Shown here: positions 1-5,597 of the stretch, piece after piece
Layout of the letters: the number at the start of each line of letters is the position of its first letter
Position numbering within the stretch: position 1 is the stretch's first letter
Source: an uncultured Collinsella sp.
GTDB lineage: Bacteria > Actinomycetota > Coriobacteriia > Coriobacteriales > Coriobacteriaceae
Assembly (NCBI GenBank): GCA_900549065.1
Contig: URNC01000098.1
Span: 1 to 7,889, forward strand
Length of the DNA stretch: 7,889 nucleotides
Reading direction: 5' to 3'
Notes under the pieces: model-generated
Told to the model about the DNA's origin: nothing
Databases searched by the model: none
The model's input: only the letters and a program-made list of their open reading frames with translations
Position numbers and translations under genes: made by a program

Positions 1-31
1 GTCGGCAGCGTCAGATGTGTATAAGAGACAG
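1..31 (+). other. Nextera/Tn5 sequencing adapter remnant (not genomic)
   Basis: Bases 1-31 match the Illumina Nextera read-1 transposase adapter lacking its first two bases. Bases 13-31 are the 19-base Tn5 mosaic end AGATGTGTATAAGAGACAG. Genomic sequence begins at about base 32. Plus-strand reading frames through this stretch start with the peptides MCIRDR and MYKRQ, which are products of the adapter and not of a gene. The tag marks a tagmentation site, so base 32 is a library fragment end and the contig simply stops there. Confidence 0.98.
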
Positions 32-84
32 GGTCGGATGTTGGGGCTCAACGAAGCAAGTGGCGCTTCTGTCTTTTTGGGATC

Positions 85-203
85 GGGGATGCGAATCAGC
101 CTGCAGCAATGGGCCCAGCTCGATTCGGGGCGCAGTGAGTCCCGAATCGAGCGTTCCTGGCTGCCATGCATGTCAGGTGATGAAAGCCCACAGCGGCATC
201 GCC
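85..203. repeat. Long imperfect inverted repeat / structured hairpin
   Basis: The core is a perfect 12-bp stem, GCTCGATTCGGG (118-129) with CCCGAATCGAGC (141-152), extended inward by a G-T and a C-G pair. Pairing continues outward with small bulges: 115-117 with 158-160, 110-112 with 164-166, 106-108 with 167-169, 104-105 with 171-172, 100-103 with 174-177 and 95-98 with 178-181. After an asymmetric loop, 88-92 pairs with 196-200 and 85-86 with 202-203. The structure ends exactly at the stop codon of the minus-strand helix-turn-helix gene. No T-run follows on either strand, so it is not a standard intrinsic terminator. It could be a structured RNA, a leader for an off-contig gene, or a palindromic intergenic repeat. 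The pairing was found by eye and not by energy calculation. Confidence 0.6.
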
Positions 204-530
204 TTACACGGCAACGGGGGCCTCTTTGGGGCGTCCCACCCTTGGTGCATCGGCGAGTCGTGCCTCGATGGAGGCTTTGGACATCATGCGCTTGGTGCCA
301 TCCTTCCATGAATCCAGCAGTCCTGCATTTAGCAGTTGTGACACCCGTGCTGAGCTAACACCGAGCATACGCGCGGCATCCACTGCGGTGACGGCGGGAA
401 TGTCGCCGAGTTCGCGGTTGACGGCTACAGCGATAATCTTGCCGCCGTGTCGCGGCTCATGTCCGAAGTCTGGCACGGGAAGTTCAATGCCGTCCGAATC
501 AAAGAACTCGAATTCCCATACGTAAACCAG
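204..530 (-). CDS. Small helix-turn-helix DNA-binding protein, probable CTG start
   Basis: The product is a predicted 108-residue DNA-binding protein. Residues about 49-72 form a MerR/excisionase-like helix-turn-helix (VDAARMLGVSSARVSQLLNAG), followed by a wing-like stretch (DSWKDGTKRMMSKASIEARL) and a basic GRPK tail at 99-102. The N-terminal 40 residues (WEFEFFDSDGIELPVP and onward) look beta-rich and acidic. No ATG lies in frame before the helix-turn-helix. The frame is open from a TAG at 545-543. A perfect AGGAGG (542-537) sits 6 bases before an in-frame CTG (530-528), so I place the start there. The alternative is GTG at 476 (90 residues), which has no comparable ribosome site and would discard a protein-like N-terminus. 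It may be a transcription regulator or the DNA-binding half of a toxin-antitoxin pair. No partner is visible, and the gene to its left is off the contig or absent. Confidence 0.7.
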   Translation of the reverse strand: MVYVWEFEFFDSDGIELPVPDFGHEPRHGGKIIAVAVNRELGDIPAVTAVDAARMLGVSSARVSQLLNAGLLDSWKDGTKRMMSKASIEARLADAPRVGRPKEAPVAV

Positions 531-536
531 GTAAGA

Positions 537-542
537 CCTCCT
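537..542 (-). promoter_or_regulatory. Perfect Shine-Dalgarno site deciding a CTG start
   Basis: On the minus strand this reads AGGAGG, then TCTTAC, then CTG. A stop codon lies immediately upstream in the same frame (545-543). The spacing of 6 bases is ideal and no ATG, GTG or TTG lies within range in this frame. An ATG at 522-520 is in another frame and closes after six codons. The site therefore argues for initiation at CTG. Confidence 0.65.
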
Positions 543-678
543 CTAATGGCGAATAATACGAGGCGTGCTCCTAGAATATTCCGGTCGCATCGATGCAGCT
601 GAGCATACCTATCTTAAAGCCTCGCGCGGACACGAATTGCTGTGCTGTCTGACATCATCGCATGGGGCCTTGCGGTGG

Positions 679-685
679 TTAAAAT
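679..685 (+). promoter_or_regulatory. Candidate -10 element for the PH-like gene
   Basis: TTAAAAT here contains TAAAAT, which matches the -10 consensus at five of six positions. No good -35 is found 16-18 bases upstream; the nearest likeness, CTGACA at 649-654, is too far away. If transcription starts about 7 bases downstream, the GTG at 686 would precede the transcript, which supports translation from ATG 731. Confidence 0.3.
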
Positions 686-730
686 GTGACCATAGAGGCA
701 GTTTTAGCGAACCCCACGGGAGTGACGCGT

Positions 731-1000
731 ATGGACAACAACACGCTGCTATTCCAGGACAAAGGTTCGGGTAGGTATAAAGACGTCAAGATCTACCCTA
801 ACCGCATTGAGGTACTCAAGAAGGGCACTTTTGGCGGCAAGCACACCGAGATTGTTTATCTTAAGGACATTACGGGCGTCAATAGAATCAAAGGCCGCGA
901 TGTTTTTCTGCGCAATCGTCTGTTGACTGCTTGCGTCTTTAGCCTGAACAGCCGTGCGAAGGCCCAGGAGTTTGTTAACGCGCTGAACATGGTGATGTAG
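731..1000 (+). CDS. Small PH-like domain protein, function unknown
   Basis: The product is an 89-residue soluble protein with no signal peptide or membrane segment. Alternating beta strands (LLFQDKGSGRYKDVKIYPNR, EIVYLKDITGVNRI, VFLRNRLLTACVFSL) are followed by one C-terminal helix (SRAKAQEFVNALN). This is the layout of a bacterial PH-like fold, here standing alone. The resemblance is to general bacterial PH/GRAM-type domains, not to a named family I can confirm. I chose ATG 731 because GGGAG (718-722) lies 8 bases upstream. A longer frame from GTG 686 exists but has no ribosome site and overlaps the likely -10 element. It converges with the phospholipase gene. It may bind protein or lipid, but no substrate can be read from the sequence. 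Confidence 0.75.
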   Translation: MDNNTLLFQDKGSGRYKDVKIYPNRIEVLKKGTFGGKHTEIVYLKDITGVNRIKGRDVFLRNRLLTACVFSLNSRAKAQEFVNALNMVM

Positions 1001-1028
1001 CCGATAGCGGCGTTCGGGCCAAGGTAAA

Positions 1029-1065
1029 AATCGGGGGCACAGAACGGTGTTCTGCGCCCCCGATT
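1029..1065 (-). terminator. Hairpin terminator between convergent genes
   Basis: AATCGGGGGC (1029-1038) pairs with GCCCCCGATT (1056-1065). After one A/C mismatch, CAGAA (1040-1044) pairs with TTCTG (1050-1054) around a 5-base loop. On the minus strand the stem runs into TTTTTACC, giving a strong intrinsic terminator for the phospholipase gene. On the plus strand the trailing T-run is weak, so termination of the PH-like gene is possible but less certain. Confidence 0.9.
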
Positions 1066-1094
1066 GAGTCGATGTGTCTAAAAGGCCGGCTTGC

Positions 1095-3596
1095 CTATTC
1101 GACAACGTCCTCGTTGTTTTCACCGTCACTGGCAAGCATCGCCGCGCCGGCGACCGTTGTCGCCACGGCGGCGGCAGCGAGCCCGGCGGCAACGCCAGAG
1201 CTGTCGCCCGTGTCGGCGAGTTTTCCGGTCGAGCCCTTGCTCTTGTTGCCGCCGCCGTTCTTGTCGGCGCCGTCTGCGTTGGAACCAGTGCCACCGTCGG
1301 TGCCGGCGTCGGCGCCGCCTGCACTGCCCGAGGCCGCTACGGTAAAGCTTGCGGCTCCGTCGCTGGCGAGCGTGTAGTTCTGCGCCGCGTCGCCCAAGAG
1401 ACCGTTCACGCGCACCCAGTACGTTCCTGCGGCAAATGTTTCGCCCTCGGCCATTGCCGTGCCCGGAGCGCCGTTCGCGTCGTGCACAAACTCGAGCTGG
1501 GCCGTGCAGGCATCGGTTTCGAGCTTGCCCTCGAGTGATGCCGCAATCTTGGCGCGCACGTCTTCGCCGGCCTTAAGGCCTTCGAGTCCCTCAAAATGGG
1601 GCGTCAGCGCGCGCGGATCGATATCGATGGGCACAGAGCCCTGCAGCCCCGTAACGGTCTCGTTGCCCAGGGCGTCGACATCCACGTATTCAATGGCAAA
1701 CGCATGGCCCGAAGCTGTCGCGTTGAGCTCGTTGCTGCTGTCGGCAAGGCGGAAATGACCCTCGCCAACGGTCTTGCCATCCTGGAATGAGGCATCGCTC
1801 AGCGAGTCGCCGTACGTCATGCGCATGCGGGTCGGGAGATAGTACGGGAGATAGTACGAAGCCGTCTGCTTGTGCTCCGTATCGTAATTGCGCTGATAGA
1901 TGCTCCGGGCCAGCGCCGCATCAACAAAGTCGGATGCGATGATGCCAATGTGCTTGAGGTAATCTGACTTTGTATCCTCGATGCCGCTGGGATTGATGTA
2001 CGGGCTCTTATACAGATGCTCGTTGACTACTCGTGCCGAGGTAAAAGGATTGCCTCCGTGCGACAAGCCCGTGCAGCTGGTGTAGTTGATAGACCAGCAA
2101 CGCTCCAGGACTTTCTCCTTGGCCCCGTTATCGTCCTTGACATCTACCTCGTTGCACGTGCGCCCGGACGTTTCCTTCAGCGCATTATCGACCCAGCTGA
2201 GCTTGTCGGTTCCCGTGAGTTTGTACTTGTCCTGGGCGTATACCTTGGTGCAATAGGGCTCTTTGTCGCCTGTTTCCCCCGCGGCTTCAAAGCCCCGCGC
2301 GTCTTGGACGAGACACATAGTGGCGCTGTCGGAGTGAGCCTTGATCTTGTCATCCCATTCGGTAAGGTCGAGGCCCCACGTGTGGCCGCTTACACTGTTG
2401 CCGGCGAGCCTAAATCGACGCAGCAGAACGATCTTTCCGCGCACCTCGTGTAGCGTGGGGATTCGGCTCGACGTATAGAACAGTTTGGGGTTGTCGTCCA
2501 AAACCTTGGCGAAAGCCGTCGTAACACTTTCGTCGGTAGCCTCGTCGTTGCCTCGTGATACAAGCATGATGAGCGCTTCTGTCGGGTTTTCGTTCAAAAA
2601 CGTTTTGAAGTAGCCTATGACATCGGAAAGATGCATAAAGTACGCGTCTTTTTTGAGCAGGTAGTAATCCCCGTGGTCGATACCGGGGTTGTCGCCCTTT
2701 CCGAGCCGGATATCAAAATAGCGAATGCCTTCGAGCAGCTGCGTGGGAATGTAATCCTGCTGGCATTTTACTTGCGAGGATTGGGGCTCGGTGTCGTTGT
2801 CCACGCTACAGGTGCCCGAATCGTGCGTACCCGGGATGCTCAGCTCGTCGAGGAACTTGTTGTCGTCGACGTATTTCATCCAACATGGCCCATCGACGTA
2901 GCTGCTGTACGTGATCCAGTCGAGGCTGCTAACCGTGGCATCGTTCTTTTTCATGTCGTAACCGATAAGTTCGAGCTCCCACGGAATGCTCTTACTCTTA
3001 TGGCAGATCTTATTGTTGTCCTGGTCTTCGCCGTCCGATTCTATTGCCAGGTACTTAATGTCTTTTTTCTCGGTTTCTTTCTCGACCGTGCGGTCTCGGA
3101 TGATATAGGTTCCGTTTGATTGACGCTCGAACGCAAAAGAGCGGCTGGGCTTGCCGTCGTGCTCGCCACTCCATACGTGGATGACCTTTCCGTCTTTGTC
3201 CGAGTCGCCATCGACCGACCAAATGCTGTAGCCCGTCTTTTTATGCTCTTCGAAATTGAGCAAGGTGCGGATAGCATACCAGTTTGTATCGTCATTCTTG
3301 GTCGTTACGTTCTCAAGGATGAGCTTGCTGGACGTGCCGTCATTAAACAGATGGCAGACGTTGCCGATGACGTTGCCGTCTTCGTTAACGCTTGCGGTAC
3401 GAAAATAGCCCGCGGGGCGAAGGCGAATGACGAAATTGTCGAGGCTGACTGCTGGCCCGGCCGTGCTGTCCGCAAAGGCTGCCCGCGGCCTAATGCCCAG
3501 CATGGCGGTTTCGGGCAGGCTTGCAAGTGGCGACAACGCCGCGAGTCCAAGGCCCAACGTAAATGCTCGGCGGCTGATGGCGTGGTGTTCGGTCAT
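1095..3596 (-). CDS. Tat-exported PI-specific phospholipase C with LAxTG-type wall anchor
   Basis: This 833-residue surface enzyme is predicted to cleave phosphatidylinositol or related glycophospholipids. Residues 1-42 are a twin-arginine signal (SRRAFT at 8-13, hydrophobic stretch, AFA cleavage region). Residues about 50-213 look like a beta-trefoil, ricin-type lectin region (GYSIWSVDGD, IHVWSGEHDGKPSRSFAFE, YLAIESDG). Residues about 245-400 are the PI-PLC X domain: IPGTHDSG carries His258, FDIRLG carries Asp295/Arg297, IDHGDYYL carries His308, and VRGKIVLLRRF lies at 385-395. The two histidines are 50 residues apart, as in the Bacillus cereus enzyme (32 and 82). A C-terminal Ig-like part (about 600-755) and a Gly/Ala/Asp linker lead to LADTG (793-797) and a hydrophobic stretch. 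The tail is acidic, not basic. GGAGA lies just before the ATG. Domain assignments outside the X domain are less certain. Confidence 0.9.
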   Translation of the reverse strand: MTEHHAISRRAFTLGLGLAALSPLASLPETAMLGIRPRAAFADSTAGPAVSLDNFVIRLRPAGYFRTASVNEDGNVIGNVCHLFNDGTSSKLILENVTTKNDDTNWYAIRTLLNFEEHKKTGYSIWSVDGDSDKDGKVIHVWSGEHDGKPSRSFAFERQSNGTYIIRDRTVEKETEKKDIKYLAIESDGEDQDNNKICHKSKSIPWELELIGYDMKKNDATVSSLDWITYSSYVDGPCWMKYVDDNKFLDELSIPGTHDSGTCSVDNDTEPQSSQVKCQQDYIPTQLLEGIRYFDIRLGKGDNPGIDHGDYYLLKKDAYFMHLSDVIGYFKTFLNENPTEALIMLVSRGNDEATDESVTTAFAKVLDDNPKLFYTSSRIPTLHEVRGKIVLLRRFRLAGNSVSGHTWGLDLTEWDDKIKAHSDSATMCLVQDARGFEAAGETGDKEPYCTKVYAQDKYKLTGTDKLSWVDNALKETSGRTCNEVDVKDDNGAKEKVLERCWSINYTSCTGLSHGGNPFTSARVVNEHLYKSPYINPSGIEDTKSDYLKHIGIIASDFVDAALARSIYQRNYDTEHKQTASYYLPYYLPTRMRMTYGDSLSDASFQDGKTVGEGHFRLADSSNELNATASGHAFAIEYVDVDALGNETVTGLQGSVPIDIDPRALTPHFEGLEGLKAGEDVRAKIAASLEGKLETDACTAQLEFVHDANGAPGTAMAEGETFAAGTYWVRVNGLLGDAAQNYTLASDGAASFTVAASGSAGGADAGTDGGTGSNADGADKNGGGNKSKGSTGKLADTGDSSGVAAGLAAAAVATTVAGAAMLASDGENNEDVVE
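1833..1858. repeat. Perfect 12-bp tandem duplication inside the phospholipase gene
   Basis: The 12-base unit CGGGAGATAGTA occurs twice in tandem (1833-1844 and 1845-1856), with the first two bases of a third copy. It is in frame and encodes YYLP twice (residues 581-588), C-terminal to the catalytic domain. The copies are identical at the base level, consistent with recent slipped-strand duplication. Confidence 0.85.
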
Positions 3597-3639
3597 AACT
3601 TCTCCATTCGCAGAGTGCGGTTATGCGATAGTTTTGGTC

Positions 3640-3682
3640 ACTATACTGCCCAGATGTATAAAGATGCTGGTTTAATTGTCTG
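3640..3682 (-). promoter_or_regulatory. Candidate promoter of the phospholipase gene
   Basis: On the minus strand TATAGT (3645-3640) matches the -10 consensus at five of six positions and would start transcription about 35 bases before the ATG, but its -35 is poor. A second candidate pairs CAGACA (3682-3677) with TATACA (3660-3655) at a 16-base spacing. I cannot choose between them from sequence alone. The rest of the 3597-3901 gap holds only the lipoprotein terminator. Confidence 0.35.
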
Positions 3683-3802
3683 CGCGGCGCAATAAATCGG
3701 TGGGCGGACGTGTTGGGGTGTTTGTCGTTTTCGTACTGTTGCTACATTTGGAGCGGTTCCGGCGTCCGGCATCCTCGCGTTCGTTGGCTACCGGCATAAG
3801 AA

Positions 3803-3830
3803 AGGGAGGGTCGGTTTACCGGCCCTCCCT
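3803..3830 (-). terminator. Intrinsic terminator of the lipoprotein gene
   Basis: AGGGAGGGTCGG (3803-3814) pairs with CCGGCCCTCCCT (3819-3830) around a TTTA loop: a 12-bp stem with one G-T pair. Read on the minus strand it continues into TTCTTATG, a T-rich tail. It lies about 70 bases past the lipoprotein stop codon, so that gene and the phospholipase gene are probably separate transcripts despite sharing a strand. Confidence 0.75.
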
Positions 3831-3901
3831 GGGTACGAAGCGCTGGAGTACCGTCGCTTGTTTGCACTGCGCCCGTGTTTCCCGCTGCGCTCGCCAGTCG
3901 C

Positions 3902-4501
3902 TTAACGCTTGATCTCGATATCGTCGAGCTTGACGTCCATGGCCTCGGTCTTGGCCTCGGCGATGTCATCGGCAAATTCCAGGGACTTCATCATGGTCTC
4001 GACGGCGTCCTTGTGTTCCTCGACGTTGTCGATGCGCACATACACGCTGCCACTGTCAACGTCGGTGAAGTACTCGGTCGTCACGCCGCCCGAGTGCGTA
4101 AAGTAGGCGCTGCGCCAGGTCTTGCCGTTGTACTTAACGGGATCGCTCTCGGTCCATCCGGAGTTGGCCTTCCACTTTGCCTCGTAGTCGAACAGTTCAT
4201 CGGCGTTCTTGTCAGGATCGAAGACGGGGATGAAGCGGTCACTGGCATGCTCGCTCTCGGTGAACTTAAACTGGGCCCTGTCGGCGGTATCGCCTGCAAC
4301 GTCCGTGATCTCGACTCCCTCGGGCACCTCGACTTTAAACCAAATGAAGTCAGTCCTCATATCCACGGCTGGTTTTTCCGCTCCACCGCCACCGCCACCG
4401 CCGCTGCCGGTAGCGCCGCCGCTGCCACCGCAACCCACCAAGGCAACAGCGGCAAAGAGACTGATGCAGAGGGTGAGAATCGCAAAGGCCTTCTTTTTCA
4501 T
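3902..4501 (-). CDS. Secreted lipoprotein of unknown function
   Basis: The product is a 199-residue membrane-anchored lipoprotein. The N-terminus is a type II signal peptide: MKKK, a hydrophobic stretch (5-20) and the lipobox LVGC with the lipidated Cys at 24. A Gly/Ser-rich spacer (25-40) leads to a soluble domain of about 160 residues rich in beta strands (FIWFKVEVPEGVEIT, RAQFKFTE, WRSAYFTHSGG, GSVYVRIDN), then a charged helix. There is no recognisable enzymatic motif, and I do not recognise the family. The C-terminal pattern (sizes around AVETMMKSLEF) resembles extracellular domains that read or bind a ligand, but that is only an impression. GAGGAGG (4516-4510) lies 8 bases before the ATG, a strong ribosome site. 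A terminator follows at 3803-3830. Its neighbour downstream is another surface protein, the phospholipase, on its own promoter. Confidence 0.85.
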   Translation of the reverse strand: MKKKAFAILTLCISLFAAVALVGCGGSGGATGSGGGGGGGAEKPAVDMRTDFIWFKVEVPEGVEITDVAGDTADRAQFKFTESEHASDRFIPVFDPDKNADELFDYEAKWKANSGWTESDPVKYNGKTWRSAYFTHSGGVTTEYFTDVDSGSVYVRIDNVEEHKDAVETMMKSLEFADDIAEAKTEAMDVKLDDIEIKR

Positions 4502-4573
4502 GGTCGTGTCCTCCTCGATCTGTAACCGCCCACGGATTACCTGCCTTTACTGTACGCGTGGACGGCTCCTTCG

Positions 4574-4590
4574 GGTGGGCCATGTGTCCC
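4574..4590 (-). repeat. 17-base motif, copy 1
   Basis: GGTGGGCCATGTGTCCC matches copy 2 (4782-4798) at 15 of 17 positions in the same orientation. On the minus strand it reads as GGGACACATGGCCCACC. It lies about 70 bases upstream of the lipoprotein start, just outside that gene's likely promoter. It may be an operator or part of a dispersed intergenic repeat. Confidence 0.5.
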
Positions 4591-4644
4591 ATTCTGAGGG
4601 CCGGATTTGCGCCGTTAAGTGGCAATATGCGCGGGTTCAAAAGA

Positions 4645-4673
4645 GGGGAGGGCCGATGCTGTCGGCTCTCCCC
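4645..4673 (-). terminator. Terminator-like hairpin with no evident gene
   Basis: GGGGAGGGCCGA (4645-4656) pairs with TCGGCTCTCCCC (4662-4673) around a 5-base loop: 12 pairs including one G-T. On the minus strand the stem runs into CTCTTTTGAACC, so it would stop leftward transcription. No convincing minus-strand gene ends here, since fchA to the right is on the plus strand. Its arms resemble those of the lipoprotein terminator (shared GGGAGGGyCG). Confidence 0.6.
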
Positions 4674-4781
4674 GGGGTGAGGTGCCCGTTGTTTTAAAGG
4701 GTCGCGTGTACGCGGGCGTTGCCCCAACAGGTTCCTTGTTTATAGATATGCCCCAGTTTGTGACGTCCGGAAGTCCCGAAA

Positions 4782-4798
4782 GGTGGGTCATGTTTCCC
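4782..4798 (-). repeat. 17-base motif, copy 2
   Basis: GGTGGGTCATGTTTCCC is a near-duplicate of the copy at 4574-4590, 208 bases away, in the same orientation. Both copies are followed by a C-tolerant AT. It lies about 60 bases upstream of the candidate fchA promoter and on the other side of the orphan hairpin from copy 1. Confidence 0.5.
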
Positions 4799-4856
4799 CA
4801 TGTTTGCGGCGCCGACGCCTATCGTTCGTCATAGAAATCCGCGATGGCCAGATGTG

Positions 4857-4885
4857 CTGACGCTCATGTGCTTATGGGCTAGACT
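4857..4885 (+). promoter_or_regulatory. Candidate promoter of the fchA-folD operon
   Basis: CTGACG (4857-4862) and TAGACT (4880-4885) match the -35 and -10 consensus at four of six positions each, with an ideal 17-base spacer. Transcription would begin near 4892, leaving a leader of about 70 bases. No better pair was seen in the gap. Confidence 0.45.
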
Positions 4886-4910
4886 TAGCATCATTACGTG
4901 TTTGATGCGG

Positions 4911-4936
4911 TTGGTCGGCAGTTGCCGCCCGACCGA
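4911..4936 (+). other. Hairpin in the fchA leader
   Basis: TTGGTCGG (4911-4918) can pair with CCGACCGA (4929-4936) around a 10-base loop, including one G-T pair. A competing small stem, GGCA with TGCC (4917-4926), overlaps it. The two could be alternative leader states. No known riboswitch motif is recognisable, so a regulatory role is conjecture. Confidence 0.3.
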
Positions 4937-4962
4937 TCTATATGACTTGAAGGTGCATACGT

Positions 4963-5595
4963 ATGAGCCAAGAGATGATGGACAAGACCTGCCGTGGGTT
5001 TGCCGAGGCGCTGGCCGCGCGCGAGCCGGTTCCCGGCGGCGGTAGCGCGAGCGCCTTTGTGGGCGCGCTGGGCGCCTCGCTTTGCGGGATGGTCGCTCGC
5101 TACGGGGCGACCAATCCCGCGCTTAGCGATCGGGCGGACGATCTGACGCGTGCATTTGCCCAGGCAGACGAGTTGGCGCAGGAACTAGTGGGTCTGGTTG
5201 CCGAGGATGTTCGTGCATACGGCCAGGTGTCCGCGTCGTACGGCGTTCCGCGCGAGGACCCGGCTCGACCCGCGGCGATTCAGGACGCGTTGCGCGTGGC
5301 GGCCATGCCGCCGTACCGGATCATGGATGCCTGCGGGCGCGCGCTGGCGCTGCTCGAGGACATGGCAGACAAGGGCTCGCGCCAGCTGCTGTCCGACGTG
5401 GCATGCGGCGCCGTATTCTGCCGCGCTGCCATGCAGGGCGCAAGCCTGACGCTCTTTGCCAACACCACATCTATGAAAGACCGGGCGCGCGCCGAGGAAC
5501 TCGAGGCGGCGTGCGATGAGCTGCTGGATACGTGGCTGCCGCGCGCCGATGCACTGGCGCGCCGCGCTGCCGACGCCGCAAGGAAGAGGAGATAG
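4963..5595 (+). CDS. fchA: Methenyltetrahydrofolate cyclohydrolase (cyclodeaminase/cyclohydrolase family)
   Basis: The product is a 210-residue cytoplasmic protein of the FTCD C-terminal/FchA family, matching the usual stand-alone length of about 210. It likely interconverts 5,10-methenyl-THF and 10-formyl-THF. The family signature PVPGGGSASAFVGALGASL lies at 22-40, the glycine-rich loop leading into the first long helix. The rest is a helical bundle (CGMVARYGA, ARPAAIQDALRVAAMPPYRIMD, LLSDVACGAVFCRAAMQGA, LTLFANTTSMKD), as the family expects. The related enzyme formiminotransferase-cyclodeaminase acts in histidine breakdown, but there is no formiminotransferase domain or hut gene here. The adjacent folD favours the cyclohydrolase role. 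GAAGG (4949-4953) precedes the ATG by 9 bases. folD begins 2 bases after its stop, so the two are one operon. Confidence 0.88.
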   Translation: MSQEMMDKTCRGFAEALAAREPVPGGGSASAFVGALGASLCGMVARYGATNPALSDRADDLTRAFAQADELAQELVGLVAEDVRAYGQVSASYGVPREDPARPAAIQDALRVAAMPPYRIMDACGRALALLEDMADKGSRQLLSDVACGAVFCRAAMQGASLTLFANTTSMKDRARAEELEAACDELLDTWLPRADALARRAADAARKRR

Positions 5596-5597
5596 CC

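Larger units (their letters stand above)
4502..4962. other. 461-base intergenic region with repeats and a hairpin
   Basis: This gap separates divergent genes (lipoprotein leftward, fchA rightward). From left to right it holds the lipoprotein ribosome site, a weak -10 candidate on the minus strand (TACAGT, 4554-4549), motif copy 1 (4574-4590), a terminator-like hairpin (4645-4673), motif copy 2 (4782-4798), a plus-strand promoter candidate (4857-4885) and a small hairpin before fchA. The few short frames across it overlap these elements and show no protein-like composition, so I call no gene here. Confidence 0.7.

Noticed and set aside
32..174. Minus-strand open frame from an ATG near 174 to the contig end
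   Set aside because: It has no ribosome site, runs through the long hairpin and has no recognisable motif. It could be the start of an off-contig gene but cannot be supported.
95..181. Idea that the long hairpin is an SRP RNA or 6S RNA
   Set aside because: The conserved SRP tetraloop and asymmetric-loop bases are absent. The length and bubble position do not fit 6S RNA.
15..358. Plus-strand frames of 98 and 113 residues at the left end
   Set aside because: They start inside the sequencing adapter and run antisense to the helix-turn-helix gene.
686..730. GTG 686 start for the PH-like gene
   Set aside because: No ribosome site precedes it and it abuts the -10 candidate, whereas ATG 731 has GGGAG 8 bases upstream.
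4615..4791. Minus-strand frame of 58 residues starting in motif copy 2 behind a G-rich run
   Set aside because: The terminator-like hairpin falls within its last third, and the composition (many Thr, Pro, Ser) is not convincing. It is kept only as a possible small peptide.
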